64,000 nt of DNA. Source: Tubulanus polymorphus (taxonomy: Eukaryota > Nemertea > Palaeonemertea > Tubulaniformes > Tubulanidae). The position numbers and the translations under genes are program-made. Where the stretch lies: positions 12,254,501 through 12,318,500 of the forward strand of contig NC_134031.1 of assembly GCF_964204645.1 (NCBI RefSeq). The letters run 5' to 3'. Shown here in pieces: positions 34,848 through 46,961 of the stretch. The number at the start of each line of letters is the position of its first letter. Within the stretch, counting starts at the first letter, position 1. The notes beneath the pieces are model-generated. The model saw nothing but the letters and a program-made list of their open reading frames with translations. It searched no databases and had not been told where the DNA came from.

Positions 34848-34977
34848 TAGATCAACCGGACAAACGTTCGCATCAAAACTTGGCACAGAGAGCGATGCTG
34901 GTGTTGGTGTCACTGAGACAGGCTGATGAATACTTGTTTGTCTTTTTGTTTGTTTACGTCGTTCGGACCTTGGTTTT

Positions 34978-37142
34978 CAATCCTATTCCCTTACAAAAAA
35001 TTCACACATGTTATATGTGTGAATAACACACATTACATGTGTGAAAGGTGTGAAAGACACAGAAAACACATGTGATTCCAGCTATCACATGTGTGATCTG
35101 TGTTGTGGAGCATATCACATGTGTGAATAACACATGATCACATGTGTGATTCTGAAATACATGTGTGATTGAGAAATACATGTGTGATTCACACATGTGA
35201 TTGGCTCAACAACACAGATCACATGTGTAACCGCTAGGATCACACATGTCATTAGAATAACACATGTGATTAACATCAGTTATTCCAATCTACAACACAG
35301 TGTGAATATTTCGGATATGAACCATTCCCATGTTGGTTCCAAATTCTGAACATCTGCATTTTAGTCATAAAATCCAAGTTGGAATAAGAATATTTCCATA
35401 ACTGTACTCATTATTTCAACATTTTCAACACATGGTTAGATTGACACTGACGCCCCTACTGTGCAAAAACCAAGAACCAATGTCCACGGACTAGTGAGTT
35501 TGTATTTTCATTGGGCTTAATAAATAAAATAAGGTTATGATATGTTTTTACATTCGCTGTTGAGTTCTAAAAAAATAAAAATATTCAAAAACGACTTCGA
35601 AAAATTAGCAGGTATTTACAGGATTCGAACCGTTGACGACGGCTAGCAAAGGACTTGGAATGAGCATGCAGGCACGCACGGCGCCATTTGCAATTATTTC
35701 GAGGATAGTCGTTGCTGTTTTTAATCAATTTTCATGGTTAATTTCTTAGTTCGAAAAGTCTGGTGTTTGAATCCAAGCTCAAAAGCAAGTGTTATTGTGT
35801 TTCATCAAATATTCATAGTCGATGATGTTAATTGAATGTACTGAAATCGGTAAAATCAGTGGCGTGTACCTATCAATCAATTAAATCAAATTCATCCAAA
35901 CTTTATTTCATGGACATGATTGATGCATTACAAATATTTCATGATTGATGCATGCAAAGTACAACATGTCCATGCCTAACAAGTAGGCCTAGATTACACC
36001 ATGAACTATTTTTAAATCACGATATGTCCTATATTGTATAATTCCTAAACTGAATGCTCAGCCGGTATTGAACAGTATTTGCCAATTCTTTCTACATTGG
36101 AATGAATCATTTACAAATTAAAATGGAATTTTCCGTTATTAATCTAGGGAGTCAGTACATTTCCTCGAGTAGTAATTTATCTACACGGAGAATGAAACGT
36201 ATACTTTCAGCCGGAACAAATTACTGAAAAAGAGGTTTTGAGTCCTTTTATGGTAAGTGTTGATTGAAAAAATTTATAAGCTAGTGTTACAATAGCGCCA
36301 TTTATTTTCGTCTGGTTTCACTTATCATAATAATGTAACTTTGGCTTTTTTCATCAGATGATTGATATTAGGGATATTGATTTATTGATTTATTGTTTGG
36401 AATTGTGTGTAGTATTTAAATGTTTTATAATTTTGTCTCATTCCAGATCATGTTCTGAATTGTAGATTGGGGGTTACCGCGGCCCAAATTAGAAAGAAGA
36501 TTGGACAAATGCTGAAACAGTATAAATTGACGAAGTAAATCTGTAAATATTTGAAAATAAAATTCCCATTAACATGTAAGCTTACACAAGTGAGTTATTA
36601 CATTTGGTTGGTAATTTTGAAACTTCATTTTGTTTTGCCACTAAGCGGATCTCCTTTCAGGCAATGAGTTTTTAGGAAATTGTGAAGTATGGATGAAACA
36701 TCATGTCCAATGAAAGAAGTGGTCAAATTTTGACCATTATGAATGTGTACTTATACTTCTTCTTGAATACAGTCGTGTGGAGCTGGAACAATGAGGATGA
36801 CTGCAGATCACATGCGTTATAAATCACACATGACTGTGTTATATGACATGTGTGATTTACATTCAGGGCTGTATCACACGTGTGATTCACATGTGTAAAA
36901 ATGGGACAAAATCACATGTGTGATTTACAAAATCACACATGTGATACAGCTTGAATGTGAATCACATGTGTGATTCACATGTGTAAAAATGGGACAAAAT
37001 CACACGTGTGATTCACATACAAAATCACACGTGTGATTCACATACAGAATCACATGTGTGATAATGTCCCATGTTTACACATGTGAATCACACGTGTTTT
37101 TTTTTAAATTACATGTGTGATTTTTTTGTAAGGGTTGGATTG
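34978..37142. mobile_element. TIR transposon with CACATGTG palindrome arrays
   Basis: The left end CAATCCTATTCCCTTACAAA and the right end, read inverted (CAATCCAACCCTTACAAA), match, followed in both by AAAAATTCACACATG-like sequence. Just inside each end is an array of roughly a dozen CACATGTG palindromes in units such as ATCACACATGTGAT (35003-35275 and 36805-37115). The 1.5-kb centre has no transposase, and I find no clear target duplication. Arrays of this kind next to TIRs are usually transposase binding sites. Confidence 0.75.
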
Positions 37143-37627
37143 TACACTAAATCTCACTATGGGACAGCCTTTGAAGTGTTGCCCCCACACTGTAAGGAGC
37201 CAGCAGGACTTGAACACACATGTCTCATCTCTCGTAAACTTAGCCAGGGCCCGGTTTCACAAACGAGGATTGACTTTTAATCCGAATTTAAAATGCTCAA
37301 TTCGATTGAGCTATATCGATTAAATCTCGTTTCATAAACGCAAATTAGCGCTAAATTAACTAATTCGAATAATCTCAAAATTCCGAATTAACTTCCCATA
37401 ATGCATTAGTCCTATAACATGAACAAAGTTTCATTCATAAATGCCCCAATTGCTAAGTATTGTAGGATTTTTTGGTGGTACGGTGAAATTGAATTGGATC
37501 ATTTCGCATATTCTTTGAATTCTTTCTCCAATGAGATTTTATATAAATTCCAACTAGGGGTCCAGGGACACCATGTCCACTTGGGAAGTGGTTTCAAATG
37601 CTCAATAATCTAACAATTTCAATACAT
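37143..37627. other. Spacer; possible MITE start
   Basis: GGGCCCGGTTTCACAAACG at 37249 resembles the terminus of common invertebrate MITEs, but no matching right end was found. No gene is seen. Confidence 0.35.
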
Positions 37628-38200
37628 AACGCACACTAGTGACAATATACAAAAACCAATGACCTTGAAACCCAACACAATCATAGAACATGTCAGCAGC
37701 TATGATTTTGTAATTGATTGTGATAACAAAATATGCCTCGTTACCAATTTAATATGGAAATACTAAGTATTCTACTATTCAACGCCCCCTGGTGACCATA
37801 TGCAAAACCCAATGACCTTAAAACTCACCAAAAGCGTATTACATGTCATGAAATACAACTTTGTCTTTGTTATTGATCATGGTAACAAAATATGCCTATG
37901 TACCAATCTAATAAGGTAATACTAAGCTATTCTACTATTCAACGCCCCCTGGTGACTATATGGAATAACTAATGTCCTTAAAAAATGGAAGATGTCATGA
38001 GCTACAACTTTGCAATTGATTGTGGTAACAAAATATTTATAGGTACAAATATAATATAGAAATACTAAGTTATTGTATTATTCAACGCCTCCTGGTGGCC
38101 ACATACAAAAACCAATGAACTTGAAACTCACCAAAATCATAGAACACGTTATGGGCTACAACTTTCCAATTGAATATAGTAACACAATATGCTTGGAAAA
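37628..38200 (+). repeat. Degenerate ~155-bp tandem repeat, four units
   Basis: Units starting AACGCCCCCTGGTGACCATA recur at about 37628 (diverged), 37781, 37941 and 38093, each followed by CAAAA-CCAATGACCTT and GT-ATTGATTGTGGTAACAAAA. No coding frame is conserved between units. Confidence 0.8.
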
Positions 38201-39388
38201 ACTTTTTCCCACCTACGAATGAGTACTGATGACACCAAGATGGCCGCCAAATGCGTCATAATTGGCTGAAATACCTGTCTCAGGTATAAAACATACCTTT
38301 CCAAAGAATACCCATCACAAATTGCAATGAGAAATGGCAAACCAGTAGGAAGCTGCAGGACCTAGAATTCTGACCAAAATTGACATTTTTGGGCACTAAA
38401 AAGGTCATAGGACGGCCATCTTAAGTAAGATCGACCCAATTTTTCTTATGCTGATGAACCCTTGGTAGATTCAAATAGAAACAAAAGATCAAGGTAATTG
38501 ATCAAATTGTCAACTAATTTGAGTTTTGTCATTGTTTGCATTCGAGTCTTCTCCAAAAAGCGTGCAGTAGGCCTAGCCCATTTTCGAAGTAACTAATTCA
38601 AGTTAGCCGATTTAATGCTGCTCCGAAAAAATCGAAAATTAACCTCATAATTTTAATTCACATTAGCAAACTAACCCGAATTAGAGGCTTAATCTCCGTT
38701 AGAAAGAAACAATTCTAAATGTGTATGTCTACGCTTGACCATTTCGACACTTCAAGTGTAGGTCAGTAGATGAATGTCTGTGTACGCGGTAAAAACACTT
38801 ATCTGCTCCGTGGGAAGCGTAATTATCTTTTACATGTAACTGATATATAAACGGTAAACGCAATATTGCAACAATGCTATCGACGCGCGTCATGCAATTA
38901 GTAATATCGTCACTGTGTTGCAAACTAAATACAGATGATCTGGTTCCAAAAACCACGTTCACTAACGTAACAAATGAGTTCAATTGATGACACTTTACCA
39001 TCTTTAATTACTTAACAATAGTTGGACAATTTTCAGCGTTGCTCAGACTAGGGATCTCCATATACTGCATGTGGTATTCTCACTGTGGAAACGCTGAATA
39101 AGCTACGGTTGGTGTACACTACCTGAAGGCGCTGATATTTTTTCAGTGCATAAATGAAATGAAATGAAATTTACCAAAATGCCTTATTTGCATCAAAATG
39201 CCTTGCTTGTTAGGTGGAACATGTTAAAAAACTTCGACTTTGCCGTTAATATTTCTTGCAACTGTGATTGAAGATCCTCCTTGGTAAAGTCGATGTCAAT
39301 GAGTGGTATAATCAGGGCTGAAATATCTTGCCAAATAATTTACGCTGCTTTTTACGGTAAAGAGTAAATATAAAATATAATTAGTAGC
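38201..39388. other. Intronic stretch, nothing recognised
   Basis: No exon or element ends are supported. AATT-rich words around 38590-38700 mirror those at 37290-37390 loosely. Confidence 0.35.
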
Positions 39389-40710
39389 TTCGACAATGGT
39401 AATTGCACAATTGGAGTCTACTTTCATCTGACTAAAGCGTTTGACTCGCTTGATATCCCAAAGTTAATATATAAATTAGATAAGTATGGAATAAGAGGAA
39501 TTCCTAGCTGATGTCGGATACGGAATTCCTCAGGGCTCTATACTCGGACCACTGCCTTTTCTCATATATGTGAACGATGCCCATCAAGTTTTAAAATACT
39601 GTAAAAGTATATCATTCGCAGACGACACTAGCATATATATTACCGGAAAGAATCTTAACACTATAATAAATCTTCTGAAAGATGACCTATCTACACTGAT
39701 TGATTGGTTCCAGGCTACCAAATTAACAGCCAATTTCAAGAAAACTAATTGCATGATTTTAAGGCCAAGAAGTAAAACATATTCGGCACTGAGAAAATAA
39801 GATCAGTAAAACAGTGTAAATTTTTAGGAGTACTTATTGATGAAAATCTATTTTGTGACCAACAATTAAAACAAACCTGTTTAAAAAACAATAGAAACTT
39901 GTATTTATTAAGAAGAATAAAAAAATTTATACCTGCTTGGAGTAAGAAACTGTTGTACTATGGCTATATACATACACTATCTATGCAGTGCATTTATCTT
40001 ATGCAGTGACATCATGGGGCAATCTTCTCTCAAAAAAAGCAAATAGACACCATTTTCAAATTGCAGATAAAGCTGTCTATCATATATCGATAACAGCCGC
40101 TATAATGCCCCATATCCCACTTATTAAGAAAATATGATATCCTATTGTAGACTTAATAAATTTAGACCTCGCAAAAATTGGCTACAAATACTTCGAAGGA
40201 AAATTGCCCACCCCCAAACGAGCATTGTTCCAACACAACCAAGTAAACCACACACATAACACAAGATCAAGAAAGATCTACAATCTGCCCGTCACAAAAC
40301 GAATATGTTCAATAAATCGTTTCTTAACAAAGTTCCATTCATTTGGCAAACAATTGATAACAATATTAGAAAATCTCTTTAAATTGATTCATTCACCCGG
40401 CTCTACAAAACAGCTCATCAATAGATACTAAATATTCATCCCCTCCTTCAAAAATATTCTATCATGGTATGTTTATGTTTTATAATAGTTATTGTAGTAT
40501 TACCATTGTATGTTGTATGTTGTTTTAAAAATAGCTTACCATAGATAAGCCTTATAATATTGATATTTGTCACCGGGGCTCATCCACTCTGTACAGAGTT
40601 ACAGCCTTCAGGCTCTGGACGAGACTTTCATAATTCATTGTAATATTTTGTAAGATAAATTATAATATTAAATTATGTTCTATGAAAATAAAATCAATCA
40701 ATCAATCAAA
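39389..40710 (+). pseudogene. 5'-truncated LINE with reverse transcriptase
   Basis: It starts inside the RT with TIGVYFHLTKAFDSLD (motif A), then after an internal deletion near 39510 reads GYGIPQGSILGPLPFLIYVN (motif B), ISFADDTSIY (catalytic FADD, about 39616) and FKKTNCMIL. Further on it has the FLGVLID block and, through frame breaks, the C-terminal thumb. The 3' end contains CATCCACTCTGTACAGAGTT and finishes in a short ATCA repeat at 40690-40708. The motifs suit a Jockey/CR1/Rex-type element. It lies in the 22-kb SMG8 intron. Confidence 0.85.
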
Positions 40711-40904
40711 GAGTAGCGACCGTGTGACACTACAAAGGATGATTGCACATTGCACCTTATCTAAATTCCACAAGTTCTACAAACTATAGTTCACTGTGTA
40801 CTTGTGTTTGGAGCACTCCCGAGTCTCACAGCTATGGGCAACAATCCCCGCCAAAAAGAGGATATTATGTTTCTTGTAGCAAAAAAGATAATTGATTGGT
40901 GCAT

Positions 40905-41532
40905 AGACATTTTCGCGCCGCGAAGTCATGCGCCGAAATGTCAGTAGATGGCGCCACATACGTATAAATTATGTCGTCCCGGTAACCTGGGAATAATTCT
41001 TTCAGCCGTATCATTTTAGCTGTTTCAATGTTTCGACTAGCAGTTTGCGCGATGTTCTTAAAATGACATATATTTGAGAAACCCCGAAATGGTTCACCTT
41101 TTAAATGGAAGAGCGTTTTCTATCAACCACAGCATATCTCCTCATAGTGCATGCACAGCAGAAGTAAACAAACACACGTGTCTGCTGCGGTGGATAGAAA
41201 ATAGGTTTCTTTTCGATTTTCTACCGGTCAGAGCGGGATCGTTTTACTTGTTGTAATGGATAGAAATTAGGTTTCTTTCCAATTGTTTAACCATCCAGAG
41301 CAGGATCTATAATGCAGGGCTTTCTTTTAATTTTGATTGTTTTCGTTCAAAAAACATATTTCAAAAATTTCAAAAGTATTTTTGTGCGTATCAACATGCA
41401 AACTCATTTCTTTCCTTTTAAAAGATTTTTATGTTTTAGAAATTATTTCTGGGTTTCCCAGGATGACGTCAATTACATGTACATGGAGCCATCTACTGAC
41501 ATTTCGGCGCATGACTGTGGCGCAGAGATGTC
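40905..41532. repeat. Inverted-repeat unit with internal tandem duplication
   Basis: The left arm at 40905-40961 (CATGCGCCGAAATGTCAGTA core) and the right arm at 41477-41532 are inverted with few mismatches over about 57 bases. Between them a unit GGATAGAAAATAGGTTTCTT ... GAGCGGGATC (41192-41240) is repeated at 41258-41307. It probably represents a TIR element of about 630 bp. Confidence 0.6.
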
Positions 41533-41938
41533 TTCATGGGATTGTCGCCTATACACGGCAGCGCTGAATATCGCGAGGTATCAGACTTGATCAGCGCCTG
41601 TGCACTGTACGATCAATATCTCTATATATACGTGTTGGTCGTTACACACACAGAGCGAGTATATTGAGAGTCACCGTAGCAATGCGCTACAGCTGCTTGA
41701 ACGAGCGAGTATTGATTATTTTCAAACCAAATTTGAGCACTTATAAACATCAGAATCAAATATAAACCAAGCTGCACCATCTACCCCAGGTACAGAATCT
41801 ATGTATCAATTTACAGAATTATCGGTCAACACAAACAGCTTAAATTGTATCAAAAAGAAACATCCACAGACAGACAGACATCACAAAGATGCCATAGATG
41901 GGTTCGTCTAACGACGAAACCCACCAAAAACCACTCAC

Positions 41939-42135
41939 TTCAAAAACAGCTTGCACAGGAATCATATTCCGCCGATTGACATTATCTTCAAATCCTTTCG
42001 TTAATGCCAAGTTGATGTGTTGCCACAGAAACTCCCACATATTATGAGAAGAGAAATGATGTGATGAGGATTGCTTTGGATTGTCAATTGAATGCAAGTT
42101 ACGACGTCTTGTCTGATAGCTGTCAGGTCGAAGTC
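41939..42135 (-). CDS. SMG8: SMG8 exon, FLWQH helix
   Basis: This 197-nt exon lies between a TTATTGTTTTTCAG acceptor and a GAA/GTGAGT donor. Its first two bases complete an earlier codon; then 65 codons include LRPDSYQTRRRN, HHFSSHNMWEFLWQHINLAL and KGFEDNVNRRN, ending QAVFE in phase 0. The REFLWQH and KGFDD-x-V-x-R blocks are characteristic of SMG8. It joins in phase to the exon starting at 19648 with LPSIGTW. Confidence 0.85.
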
Positions 42136-42882
42136 CTGAAAAACAATAATGATCAACGTGTCAAAACAATGTGACTTAGATGAGACTTGTTAATACCAAA
42201 AAACAGCTTGTCAAATTGTAAGCAGATTTTCTAGCCTCAGATTTTTACCCCAAAATATCATGATCAGCTTAGTGGACGGATACTATCTGACCTAAATAAT
42301 TACTTCCCGAACTAAGTCACTCTAATGCTCCTGAAGATCATCAAAATCAATAAGACTGTTCCATTTTTATTTGAGGTCATTATTTACCTCCAATAATCCA
42401 TTTAGAACTATTTTGTTACTTAGTTTCTTTCATCACCTCATAGCGGCAATCAAATACCACAGTGCTAGTATATTTGCATATACGTGCATCAGCAGTCAGC
42501 ACTCATCGGCAGGCATATATTGTCAGCCTCATACATCGTCAATTAAGACAAACAAATTGAAAAATCAGTGAATTAAAATCTGATGAAGGGCCTCGGCTTA
42601 TTGGCCGATGCATTAAGAAATCCCTGTATTTTAGGCTAAAAAACTGCCCTCTGCCGAAAATCGCCGGAAAATGCAGTATGTGTGACATTACATCCCCTGG
42701 GAAACATATTCAGTTAACATCCTTAGTGTTTATTTTCCGTTTCGTATTATGTTTTAAACATAAACTGAGCATTTTTGGATAGATATTAATTGCAATTGAT
42801 AGCACAACTGTTCATCATTGAAACAGCATTTAAATATGTTTAATCACATGTACGATCATTTCAACTAATACGATGAACGTGA

Positions 42883-43131
42883 ATGCAAAACATTCCCAAT
42901 TTACATGAAGTTTATTCTAAGATGTACTGTAACAAAACCAATGACATTTTAACTCATTACAGTTCTATAACAGGACATAAGTTACAACTTATATCAAATT
43001 ATAATAATAAGATTTCTGGTCATCTTTCTAAAAGCATTCCTGTGTCCACATCAGATGTTGGGGTTTATGAAATTTCTTGTTTGGATCGTGATGAATTTCA
43101 TTTAGGTGAAACTGGTTACTCCCATTCTTGA
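42883..43131 (+). pseudogene. Penelope-like GIY-YIG endonuclease scrap
   Basis: An 82-codon frame ends VGVYEISCLDRDEFHLGETG. This matches the spacing of the GIY...YIGETG motif in the fuller Penelope-like ORF at 54.8 kb (CGIYKIPCKVCDKVYIGETG), with YIG changed to HLG. The preceding part shares the pattern LINNKPK-like spacing only loosely. It is truncated after the motif. Confidence 0.45.
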
Positions 43132-43867
43132 AATCAAATTTAGTTAACCTCTGTTAAGCTATGGTCATTAACCCTTAACCTGCCATAGGCAACTGTAGTC
43201 AACACACCGGCCTGGGGAACTGCGGTAGGCGACTCTAATCGACAGCGCGACCTATCTTGCATTTAAAGTTCATTTTTGTGTCACAAGTGCCTAGCAACGC
43301 GTTGAGCCATAGTTCTTAATGCACGACGACACTTGAGAATCGAAACCCGGAAGTAATTTCACATTCTGATATGTTGAAGAATTTTTACCTCAAAAACGCC
43401 CCTAAATTTTGGTATTTTGTTGGAGCTTCAAATATTCAGAATGTAACAAGAAGCATAATAAAGTGAATGTTCTATGTTCGGTCGTTTCAATTTTACAGAG
43501 TAAACATACAATTATGATTGACGCATGCGCACTGATCAAAAGCGGTCTTCAATGACCGCTTTGGATATTGCAACAAGAATCCGAAAAGACTTATCAAAAG
43601 TAGTGAGATATTTTAAATAGAATTCAAATAAAATATATCAAAAATTACATGCCTTTAACTAGTTATTATTTCTATTATATTTTTATTCAAAATCTATTAT
43701 TTCTTTTCAAAAGGAGAATACTTTATGTCACAAATAAAAAATACTAAAAAAACAATCACTTCAAATAGCTAGTATTCTTAGTGTTAACACTAGTATCAAT
43801 AACTTTAACTAGCTAGTATCATTTGAAGAATTCTTATAATATTTTTTTCGCTTTATCTCTAATATAA

Positions 43868-44436
43868 ATGTCAAAGAAATCTAATAAGAATAGTATTGAT
43901 ATTGAAAAGACAATTGAGGATTTAGGTATTACTGGCAATAATGATACAGTTGTTACTAAGTGTGCTCAAGTGGATAATAATATTGATTACGAGTACTATT
44001 TAACATGTAAGCACCATCTTGAACTATTGATTGCTGGTGGAAAATCTAAAGAATTCTTAAATAGAATTATAACTTATCAAGAACTAGATGCCATGAAACC
44101 AGATAAAGAAATCAAATCTTTCCAAATATATGAAGCTAGATTAGCTATAATAAATGTCATATAAGTGATGGAATAGGAAAATGTTATTCTAAATTATGCA
44201 ACCGGATAATACCAATTGATGATGAAAATAAATTATATAGTGATTTAAAAAATGACTACTTAGTTATGACAGAATTACAGAAATGGGTTGGGTACGCGTC
44301 ATTTCAATTAGGAGGAATAATGACATTGATTTCTACTGGAGTTATAACATTTTCTAAGATTAAACCTATAGTATGTAAAGATAATAAATCAGAAGATATT
44401 GAAACAGAACAAAAATTAACTAAAATAAATGAGTGA
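43868..44436 (+). pseudogene. Polinton unknown protein with C-terminal TM
   Basis: It begins at ATG 43868 (context TATAAATG) and is open for 98 codons to a TAA at 44164; a one-base slip there continues in frame through CYSKLCNRIIP to a hydrophobic segment GGIMTLISTGVITF and a Glu/Lys-rich tail ending TGA at 44434-44436. The product would be about 190 residues with one membrane span near its C-terminus. I do not recognise the family. Its stop overlaps the next start. Confidence 0.55.
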
Positions 44437-44780
44437 TGATATTAAGAAGAAGCCTAGATCTGAAAAACAAGTACAGTGGGCAAAGGAGTTGGGAAAAAGA
44501 TCTGCAGCATTAAAAATAAGCTAAGAAAAAGAAATTAACTGATATAAATGAATCACAGAAATTATCTGATATTAATTCGAATGATAATCCATCTGATTCT
44601 TCTAATACTGGAAGAAATAATTACTTATATATTACAATTGGGTAAATCACAGTAATTATATTCTCTGGTGTAATATATAAATCTAAATTCAAATTTAATA
44701 ATAAAGATGATGATAAACCTATTATACCAGAAAATAAGTCAAATGATAAAGTCATTGAAAATAAACCAAGATTATTATTA
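44429..44780 (+). pseudogene. Polinton small basic membrane protein
   Basis: ATG 44429 overlaps the preceding stop (AAATGAGTGA). It reads MSDDIKKKPRSEKQVQWAKE LGKRSAAL in two consecutive blocks, then after a one-base slip near 44520 a Lys run, an Asn/Ser-rich linker, a hydrophobic span (YLYITIG, stop TAA at 44645, then TVIIFSGVIY) and a charged tail. A basic N-terminus plus a single span recurs in Polinton accessory ORFs. The reading frame then runs without a stop into the integrase frame. Confidence 0.5.
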
Positions 44781-45760
44781 ATGGATAAAAATAAGATGAA
44801 AAAAGAACAATATTTAAGAGATTTATATTATAACCCAGGGAGTGAAGGATCATTTTCTAGTGTTTCCGAATTATGGGATAAAATTAAATCTGATAAAGAA
44901 AATATAAAATATAGTGAACTAAGATTATGGTTACAAAATCAACCAACATATCAAATCCATAAGAAAATGGATAAAAATTATTTAACGAGAAAAGTTATGG
45001 TTTCATATATTGATCAACAATGGCAAGCAGATTTGATTGACATGAAGAACTTAGAAGAATACAACAAAGGATATTTCTGGCTATTAAATGTTATAGATAT
45101 ATTAAGTAGATACGCATGGAGTATACCAATCAAAAAATAAAACTGGTATAGAAGTTACTAATGCTTTCAAATTAATATTCAAGGAAGCTATTCCAGACAA
45201 GATACAATTTGATGAAGGTAAGGAATTCTATAATAAACATTTAAAAAAATTATTATCTGATAACGATGTAGAGTATTTTTCAACACATTCAGATAAAAAA
45301 GCATCTATTATAGAAAGATTCAATAAAACATTGAAAACTAGAATGTGGAAATATTTTACTGCTAATAAAACGTATAAATATATCGATGTATTAGATGATT
45401 TAGTGAAAGGTTATAATAATAAACATAGTTCTATAAACATGAAACCAATACAAGCTAGAAAAGAAGATAATTCAGAAATAGTTTGGAATAATTTATATGG
45501 AACATGTTACACATTATTTTGGAGAACCTAAATTTAAAATTGGACAATATATTAGATTATCTAAATATCGAAAAACATTTTATAATGGTTATACTCCAAA
45601 TTTTATGGAAGAAATATTTAAGATTAAAAAGATAATATCAACTAAACCTTTTGTTTATAAATTAGAAGATTTAAAAGATGAAGAAATATTAGGTTATTTT
45701 TATGAACAAGAATTATCACTTGTACCGAATCCAGATGAAATAGAATACAAAATAGAATAA
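44781..45760 (+). pseudogene. Polinton integrase (DDE, retroviral type)
   Basis: Read in three pieces with frame breaks near 45138 and 45505. The N-terminal zinc-less helical region includes SFSSVSELWDKIKSDK and LRLWLQNQPTYQIHKK. The catalytic core has WQADLIDM (first Asp, residue 84), IQFDEGKEF (second Asp, about 45211) and SIIERFNKTLKTRMW (Glu, about 45315). The third piece (HYFGEPKFKIGQYIRLSKYR ... FYEQELSLVP) is the chromo-like C-terminal domain seen in Polinton integrases. In the family this enzyme joins the linear element's ends to host DNA. The breaks make it non-functional. Confidence 0.9.
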
Positions 45761-46960
45761 ATTGCCCATGGGCAAAGTCAGGTTTACCTTGAAAGCTAGA
45801 GGTTGTTTGGAATAAGGGCATTGCTTGAAAAATCTTTTTAATTCGTGACTTCAAAGTTCCACAAGTTTATATTGTATTTTATCTTCTTAAAGAATTATTT
45901 TGTAGTCAGATAAGACCAAAGATATACATTTGTTTACAGTCCACGTCCAAAATTTGTAGGGTACAGGTAGGCGCGGCAGGGAAACTATTTTATAATTTCC
46001 AAAAAATGTGTTTCACAATATGAAAAAATATTCAAATAAGGCCATCCCAAAATAATTGTCTGTTTGCCGCAACACCGACTCAACTTTTCAGGATGAGTCG
46101 GTAGGTAGGTAGAAATTTCTTTTGCAAAATTTTTGGGCAAAAAAAAAACAAATTTTTCACATTCGGCCTTTTTTACATGGAAACGATATTGGAAAAAAAA
46201 ATCATCTACGTTGTGCAAGGGAAATTTGTCTAATAGCGTAGATTTCAAGAATTATTCTAAAATTATAGCTTCGTCCAGAGAGTCATCTCTGAAATGAAAC
46301 AGTACATTGAATATGTGCGCGCTTTTACGTTACCAGCTTTAATATTGTCACTATTAGAACGAATGGCAGCTTATTGGAACACTGGCAGTTTCCTGGAAAA
46401 CTTAAACTAGGCCACATCTCAAGGCATGTTTTCACACGATGCACACTTGAATTCAAACATACGTAGCTCATACGTCGGCAGTGGGTAGGTCGGTCGACAG
46501 CGCTCATCTTCTGCTATGATTATTCAGCCTATTTTCACGTCAAACGTGCACGCGTTACAGCATCACCCTTAGAAGTAGCGTACTGTACGAGCTTGTGTGT
46601 GTGTGGTGTGGCACTCCGCGTGCATGGGAGGCCTCGTGTAAGTGAATATTCGCTTACACCTCAATGTCAATCAAAACACCAGCATTTGAAATCGCCACGT
46701 ATACGGCACCTAGTCCAATGAAACGTACGCCATTCTATGGCTTCCCCTTAATTATTTTAGTAGCGCCGGAATTCCCGGTATATTCCAAAAACAGCCAATC
46801 TATTCGCTGGTAGAGACGACGCCCCCAATCGAGGTCATTGCAATTTTATACGCGAGAGCTAAGAATTTTCCTACCAAAACAGTTTTTCGTAGAATTTTAA
46901 CTCAGTCGACCATGTCATCGACGGAGGTTGGCCTGTGTCTAAAGTTATCTTTTTCAATAT
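45761..46960. other. Unexplained 1.2 kb between Polinton gene blocks
   Basis: The base composition differs from the Polinton genes on both sides (less AT-rich around 46420-46900), and no ORF shows Polinton motifs. It may be a further insertion, but no terminal repeats were found. A GT-rich run lies at 46596-46610. Confidence 0.4.
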
Positions 46961-46961
46961 G

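Larger units (their letters stand above)
460..42135 (-). other. SMG8: SMG8 gene span, five exons visible
   Basis: Five minus-strand exons with GT/AG boundaries and compatible phases line up in the order of the SMG8 protein. In the family SMG8 partners SMG9 to restrain the SMG1 kinase, which phosphorylates UPF1 in nonsense-mediated mRNA decay. The visible part covers the middle of the protein, from the conserved FLWQH helix to the CNCGRK Cys-rich motif. Exons for the N-terminal G-like domain (upstream) and the C-terminal third (downstream) were not found; the 5' exons would lie to the right of 42135, possibly beyond 64000. Introns are about 22.3 kb, 0.6 kb, 17.4 kb and 0.7 kb. The long ones contain the gypsy, Penelope-like and DNA elements described separately. 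The gypsy lies antisense to the gene. Orthology is inferred from remembered family motifs. Confidence 0.8.

Noticed and set aside
35618-35640. Antisense tRNA gene (B-box-like GGATTCGAACC)
   Set aside because: A lone B box without a properly spaced A box or pairing stems; the same holds for the GGACTCGAACC word at 31570.
35003-37115. CRISPR-like array
   Set aside because: The units are palindromes at irregular spacing with no constant-length spacers, within TIRs in animal DNA.
43640-43870. Polinton terminal inverted repeat
   Set aside because: Locally repeated CTAGT words are present but the partner end lies outside the window, so a TIR cannot be shown.
46325-46507. Short minus-strand ORF between Polinton blocks
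   Set aside because: No motif, no splice or Polinton start context, and length expected by chance.
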